Positions 42,004 through 45,827 of a stretch of DNA of 45,827 nt are shown here, in pieces (position 1 is the first letter of the stretch; each line of letters starts with the position of its first letter). Origin of the DNA: Acidobacteriota bacterium (GTDB lineage Bacteria > Acidobacteriota > Terriglobia > Bryobacterales > Bryobacteraceae); contig VFZU01000038.1 of the NCBI GenBank assembly GCA_016870995.1, positions 1 to 45,827 of the forward strand. Reading direction: 5' to 3'. The notes under the pieces are model-generated. The model ran no database searches, was not told where the DNA came from, and was given only the letters and a program-made list of their open reading frames with translations. The translations under genes were made by a program, and so were the position numbers.

Positions 42004-42433
42004 GAGGAAGCATACACCGACCCGCGCGGAGATTGATCGATCCGAAATCCGATTCCTCAATGTGGATCTCCAAATTTGTTCAAAGCAAGATCTGTCTGCT
42101 CTTGTTGCAGCCTTTGGCAAGCGCTTGCTGGTGCTGTGTTGCGAGAAGCACAAGAGGAAATACTAGGCCAATCTAGAGGTTGCAAAAGGCAACCTGACAA
42201 TGGACGGAACGATGCAGAAGTTTTGCAAGCTCATCGAGAAACTTGACAAAACGGATCGTGCGAGCTGGGATCAAGCCCAGAGTCGAACCTTTCATATTGG
42301 AATTGACGGTGGGCTGACGCCCAACAGCAAAACGTTTGAGTTGAAAGAGGCAACTGTGAAAGCAGTGGCAGCACTCAACGCTCGGATCCTCATTACCGTG
42401 TATTCGCCAGCAATGCCTGTCACTTTCATCTAG
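41987..42433 (+). pseudogene. Conserved hypothetical gene interrupted by an in-frame TAG
   Basis: Read from ATG 41987, the frame gives a basic start, then EIDRSEIRFLNVDLQICSKQ and LVAAFGKRLLVLCCEKHKRK, meets TAG at 42164-42166, and resumes without any shift as ANLEVAKGNL, FCKLIEKLDKTDRASWDQAQ, FHIGIDGGLTP and NARILITVYSPAMP. The two parts together (148 codons) resemble a widespread uncharacterised family, as I remember it, in which the stop position is a lysine followed by A-x-LE. A single AAG-to-TAG change explains it. Without a search the family recall is unverified. The start overlaps the cupin gene; no function is known. Confidence 0.6.
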
Positions 42434-42496
42434 ACGCTGGTCACAAGCCATCTGCCACTCGAATTGGAGGCCGTGGCGCTGAGTGCCGGTTCGCCT

Positions 42497-45400
42497 TTAG
42501 AAATAGAGCTTCAGAGCGAGTTGCAGAATGCGCGGTGCGCCGGCGGTGAAGATGCGTGCCACCTGCGCGGGCTGATTGATGTTCGTATTCGGCTGACCGA
42601 AGTTGGCGTGATTGAGAGCGTTGAAGGCCTCGAAGCGGAATTGCAGATAGCGTGAATCCGGCCCGAGCCCGAACGATTTGCTCACAATGGCGTCCAAGCT
42701 TTGGGAACTCGGGCCACGCAGAACGTTCCTGCCACTATTGCCGAAAGTGAAGGCGTCGGGATTTGCAAATGCGGACGCATCGAACCAGCGGTCTATCGTC
42801 GGCTTTTCGAGCGTGCCCGAGGCCAGCCGGTTGGGCCGAGTGTTGCGTCCGTTGTTGGCGATGTCCCGGCCGGTCGCAGGCGTAAAGGGCGACCCCGACT
42901 GCATCGCGAGAATCCCACCGAGCTGCCATCCGCCGAGTACTCCGTTGACCACACTGTTCCAATTCGAACCCCACCGCCGCTTCTGGCCGAAGGGCAGCTC
43001 GTAAACGCCGCTGGAGACGAGGCGGTGTGGGGTGTCGAAGTCGGCGAGCGAACGCGCCTCGCGCAAGTTGACCGGGTCCTGGTCGGTATCGACGGCCTGG
43101 ATGGTTTTCGAATACGTGTAGGCGAGCAAGTAGGTGAAACCGGCGCGGAACCTCCGCTCCACACGAGACTGGAATGAGTGATACGCGGTGTTGCCTTCCG
43201 TGGTGTTCCACTGGATCGTGGAAAACCGCGGCCAAGGACGGCGCGCTTGAATCGCTCCCGGCCCCAAGATTCTGGGCTGGTTGATCTGATAGTTGTTTAC
43301 GTCGAGCGAGACGCCCTTGCTGGCAACGTAGCCCACTTCCACGACGGTGGATTCGCTCACTTGCCGCTGAATGTTGAAGCTCCACTCCTGGACGTATGAG
43401 TTGCGGAATTCTTTCTGGAAGGCGAACAGTTCGGGTACGGGAATTGCAGTTGAGGGCGGGAACGCGTTCGCAAACGTCATGTTAGGGACGTTGACATTGT
43501 TGTTGAAAGTCTCGCCGCGGAAGAACGGGACCGACCCGATGCTCTGGGTTGAGAGGTTGCCGCCGACCAAGGTGTAGAAGATGCCGTATCCGCCGCGCAG
43601 CACCGTCTTGCCGCGGCCGAACATGTCATAGGCGAAGCCGAAGCGCGGAGCGAAGGACTTGAAATACGTGTTGCGCAACCCGCGGCCAGGGAATCCTAAC
43701 TCACGACCGGTGACGACGCCAAGCGCATCCAGTTCCCTCTGGCTGAAGAAGATGAACGCGTCCTTGTCGATCGCGCCATCTTCGTTTGATGCCGCGATGG
43801 GCCGCCCACTGACGGTGTCGAAGCTGGCGAGGCGATTTCGCTGCTCGCGCGGCTGTGGATTCAGTTCGTAGCGCACGCCGAGGTTGAGGGTGAGTTTCTT
43901 GGTGGCTTTCCAGTCGTCCTGCGCAAAGAGACTGAAGTTCTCCCAATTTACGACCTGGCGAAGGCGCGGGAAGTTGCGGCTGGCGGAAAATGGCAGGCCC
44001 AAGGCGAAGTCCGCCAGCCCAAGCCCGGTGCCGGCAGCTTGCAGTGGATTCTGAGTGAGCACGCCCGTGAAGTTATAGTTGCCGCGGGCGTTGATCCCGT
44101 TGAACGCGGCACGGCGGAATAAGCGGTAGTCCACGCCGAACTTTAAGGTGTGACGCCCCTTGATCTGTGTGAAGGTATTGATCAGCGATTGCGACGAAAA
44201 GTTCTGCTGCAGCGGACGAATTCCGATGTCGCCGAAGTTGCCGTAGCCGGTTACGTTGAGAATGGGGAAGCCTTCAATCTTCTCTCCCTTACGGCCGTCC
44301 AATCCCGTGATCCCGAGCCTGTCGATGACGCTCAACCCGCTGCTCAGTGTGTCGAAATCGAGATCGAAGCGAGAGGTGGACCAGCGAAGTTCGTTGAGGA
44401 TTGTTGGGGTGAACGTTCTTGTGTACGAGCCGAGGATGTTGTAGTTGATCACGTTCTGCTTGTCTCCGCCGTTGATGCTGTAGGGTCCCGGGGTGCTCTC
44501 GTTTCTGCCATCTCGAGTCAACCGGAACGAATAGGAGTCTTTATTGGTGAGGCGGTGATCGATTCGAATGTTGAATTGGTCGTTGGTTGACTGCGAGACG
44601 TTGTTTTGAATGAAACGGTCGCCCGGGGCGTTCGGCAGTGGAATGAATTCGTAGATCCCGGTCGACTGCGGGCTGAGGCGGCTGAGCGGGATTTGGTTCC
44701 CAGCAAAGGGGGCTCGCACTCGCGTGGTGGGATTGGTTGTCAGGGGATCGAAGAGAGCTGGCTGTCCCGTGAAATCACCACGCCTTTGCGCTGCGGTCGG
44801 AGACAGACTGTTGCGAACCGCGCCGGCGCGCTGGCGCGTGCCTTCGTAGCCACCGAAGAAGAACATGCGGTTTTTGGCGATGGGGCCGCCCAGTGTGCCT
44901 CCAAACTGATTCCTCTTGCGGTCTTCGGGTTGGCTCTGTGTGCTGAAGAAGTTGCGTGCGTCGAAGGCACGGTTGCGAAGGAAATGGAAGAGGTTGCCGT
45001 GGAACTCGTTGGTGCCGGACTTCGTGATTACGCTGACAATGGCCGCCTGCCGGCCGGCGTCGGCGCTGAAGGTCGAGCTCTGAACTTTGAATTCTTGAAT
45101 TGTTTCGATGGAAGGGCTGACTTGCACCGTCTGGGCGTTTTGTTCGAAGTTGTCGGCCCCGTCGATGGTGAAGCCCGTTGCGCCGCCACGGTTGCCGTTC
45201 ACCGACACGCTCGGCTGGCCGGTGAACTGGCTGTTGCCGGATACCAGGGCACCTGGGCTCAGGCTCGCCAGTTGGACGAAGTTCCGCCCATTCAGCGGAA
45301 GCTCCACGACGCGTTTGTTTTCGATCACCTGGCCCACTGAAGAAGTTTCGACGTCCACCTGGGTTGCTTGTCCTGAAACGTCGACAGATTGGTTGACATC

Positions 45401-45802
45401 GCCGACCTGAAGAACGACGTCGACGCGGGAGCGCTGGTCCACGGCCAATCGGAGGCCAGCCCGGTTCTCGACGCGGAAACCCTGCCGCATGACCTGCAAG
45501 GAGTACTCGCCACCGGGCAGATTGGGAATGACCCACAGCCCTTCGTCATTCGTAACCGTGCGGGACTCGATGTTCGTTCGCACGTTGCGCGCGGTGACTG
45601 CGGCCGTCGGCACGGGGGCGCCGGATGGATCCGTCACCGATCCCGACAGGGTGGCCGAGGAGACTTGTCCTTCCAAGTTGACGCAAGCCAGCAGGGAGAG
45701 CAGAGCGGCCAGCGGCGCGAGTCGCCCGAGATGGCCTTGGGTGCGCGACGGTAATGGGGCCATCAGCTGCGAGGGGGAGAGGTAATTGGGTTGCACGGAC
45801 AT
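42497..45802 (-). CDS. TonB-dependent receptor, Oar-like, with carboxypeptidase-regulatory domain
   Basis: A 1101-residue outer-membrane receptor with an uninterrupted frame. ATG 45802 gives an unusually long N-terminus (about 45 residues) with the hydrophobic core LAPLAALLSLLACVNLEGQ; a later start is possible. Then come the beta-sandwich (LSGSVTDPSGAPVPTAAVTA, EGLWVIPNLPGGEYSLQVMR), plug elements (LPLNGRNFVQLASLSPG, FTIDGADNFEQNAQTV, FHGNLFHFLRNRAFDARNFF) and the barrel, ending in LQLALKLYF with terminal Phe. Function is TonB-driven uptake or adhesion of an unknown substrate. It shares domain order but only moderate sequence with the receptors at 10235 and 26476. No regulator or enzyme that would reveal the substrate is visible next to it. 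Confidence 0.92.
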   Translation of the reverse strand: MSVQPNYLSPSQLMAPLPSRTQGHLGRLAPLAALLSLLACVNLEGQVSSATLSGSVTDPSGAPVPTAAVTARNVRTNIESRTVTNDEGLWVIPNLPGGEYSLQVMRQGFRVENRAGLRLAVDQRSRVDVVLQVGDVNQSVDVSGQATQVDVETSSVGQVIENKRVVELPLNGRNFVQLASLSPGALVSGNSQFTGQPSVSVNGNRGGATGFTIDGADNFEQNAQTVQVSPSIETIQEFKVQSSTFSADAGRQAAIVSVITKSGTNEFHGNLFHFLRNRAFDARNFFSTQSQPEDRKRNQFGGTLGGPIAKNRMFFFGGYEGTRQRAGAVRNSLSPTAAQRRGDFTGQPALFDPLTTNPTTRVRAPFAGNQIPLSRLSPQSTGIYEFIPLPNAPGDRFIQNNVSQSTNDQFNIRIDHRLTNKDSYSFRLTRDGRNESTPGPYSINGGDKQNVINYNILGSYTRTFTPTILNELRWSTSRFDLDFDTLSSGLSVIDRLGITGLDGRKGEKIEGFPILNVTGYGNFGDIGIRPLQQNFSSQSLINTFTQIKGRHTLKFGVDYRLFRRAAFNGINARGNYNFTGVLTQNPLQAAGTGLGLADFALGLPFSASRNFPRLRQVVNWENFSLFAQDDWKATKKLTLNLGVRYELNPQPREQRNRLASFDTVSGRPIAASNEDGAIDKDAFIFFSQRELDALGVVTGRELGFPGRGLRNTYFKSFAPRFGFAYDMFGRGKTVLRGGYGIFYTLVGGNLSTQSIGSVPFFRGETFNNNVNVPNMTFANAFPPSTAIPVPELFAFQKEFRNSYVQEWSFNIQRQVSESTVVEVGYVASKGVSLDVNNYQINQPRILGPGAIQARRPWPRFSTIQWNTTEGNTAYHSFQSRVERRFRAGFTYLLAYTYSKTIQAVDTDQDPVNLREARSLADFDTPHRLVSSGVYELPFGQKRRWGSNWNSVVNGVLGGWQLGGILAMQSGSPFTPATGRDIANNGRNTRPNRLASGTLEKPTIDRWFDASAFANPDAFTFGNSGRNVLRGPSSQSLDAIVSKSFGLGPDSRYLQFRFEAFNALNHANFGQPNTNINQPAQVARIFTAGAPRILQLALKLYF

Positions 45803-45827
45803 ACTCCTGGTCCACGGATGTGGCTTC

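Noticed and set aside
1-45827. TAG recoded as an amino acid
   Set aside because: Two genes have in-frame TAG, but the regulator (2519-2521), rhodanese, CsgG-like and other intact genes end properly in TAG.
1-45827. tRNA, rRNA or prophage genes
   Set aside because: No cloverleaf, rRNA-like block, integrase with attachment repeats or phage structural gene was recognised by eye.

Overview
This window looks like a chromosomal segment of an acidobacterium, most likely from the Bryobacterales/Solibacteres side (inference). The grounds are GC-rich DNA, several Oar-type TonB-dependent receptors with an N-terminal carboxypeptidase-regulatory-like domain, winged-helix/beta-propeller regulators, ECF sigma factors paired with membrane Ser/Thr kinases, and a conserved acidobacterial-type protein of unknown function. 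No rRNA, tRNA, CRISPR array, prophage or plasmid module was recognised.

Layout. 1-403: edge of an IS481-like element with a broken transposase, then non-coding DNA. 404-4175 (+): winged-helix/propeller regulator, murA, rhodanese. 4164-7607 (-): a porin-cytochrome type cluster with a small membrane protein, a ten-heme cytochrome c, a large outer-membrane barrel translationally coupled to it, and another small membrane protein. 7720-9618 (+): PilZ protein, PP2C phosphatase, thiD; then 0.6 kb of decayed thiD-like sequence. 10235-15065 (-): TonB-dependent receptor and a GT-C glycosyltransferase. 15004-19831 (-): a CysO-type cysteine/sulfur-carrier operon (cysM, JAMM peptidase, MoaD/ThiS-like carrier, MoeZ-like activating enzyme), followed on the same strand by a GH36-like hydrolase split by an in-frame TAG. 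20006-23628 (-): a conserved hypothetical, a frameshifted MOSC protein and a TPR-thioredoxin-fold fusion. 23620-26423 (+): ECF sigma factor and Ser/Thr kinase. 26476-29435 (-): a frameshifted TonB-dependent receptor. 29565-33409 (+): a second kinase, a CsgG-like protein and a secreted protein that shares a C-terminal module with the kinase. 33490-36821 (-): rpoD, nrdR and a flippase-like membrane protein. 36857-40437 (+): ECF sigma factor, zinc-binding anti-sigma factor, two LiaF-like membrane proteins (one of only 59 residues) and a DUF4097-type protein. 40439-42433: a small membrane protein, a broken methyltransferase, a cupin and a hypothetical gene with an in-frame TAG. 42497-45802 (-): a third intact-length TonB-dependent receptor gene or third receptor locus.

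How it fits together. Much of the window concerns the envelope and signalling: nutrient receptors, two kinase loci and a separate PP2C phosphatase, a sigma/anti-sigma envelope-stress type operon, and a possible trans-outer-membrane electron conduit. The cysteine operon has the Mycobacterium tuberculosis CysM-CysO-Mec composition plus MoeZ, and its carrier ends in Gly-Gly-Arg rather than Gly-Gly, which would give the linked JAMM peptidase a processing job.

A second theme is gene disruption: at least six otherwise recognisable genes carry stops, frameshifts or an internal deletion, and thiD is followed by degenerate partial copies. This may be real decay or, for the repeat-tract cases, sequencing error. 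All calls were made by reading the sequence; no database search was run.
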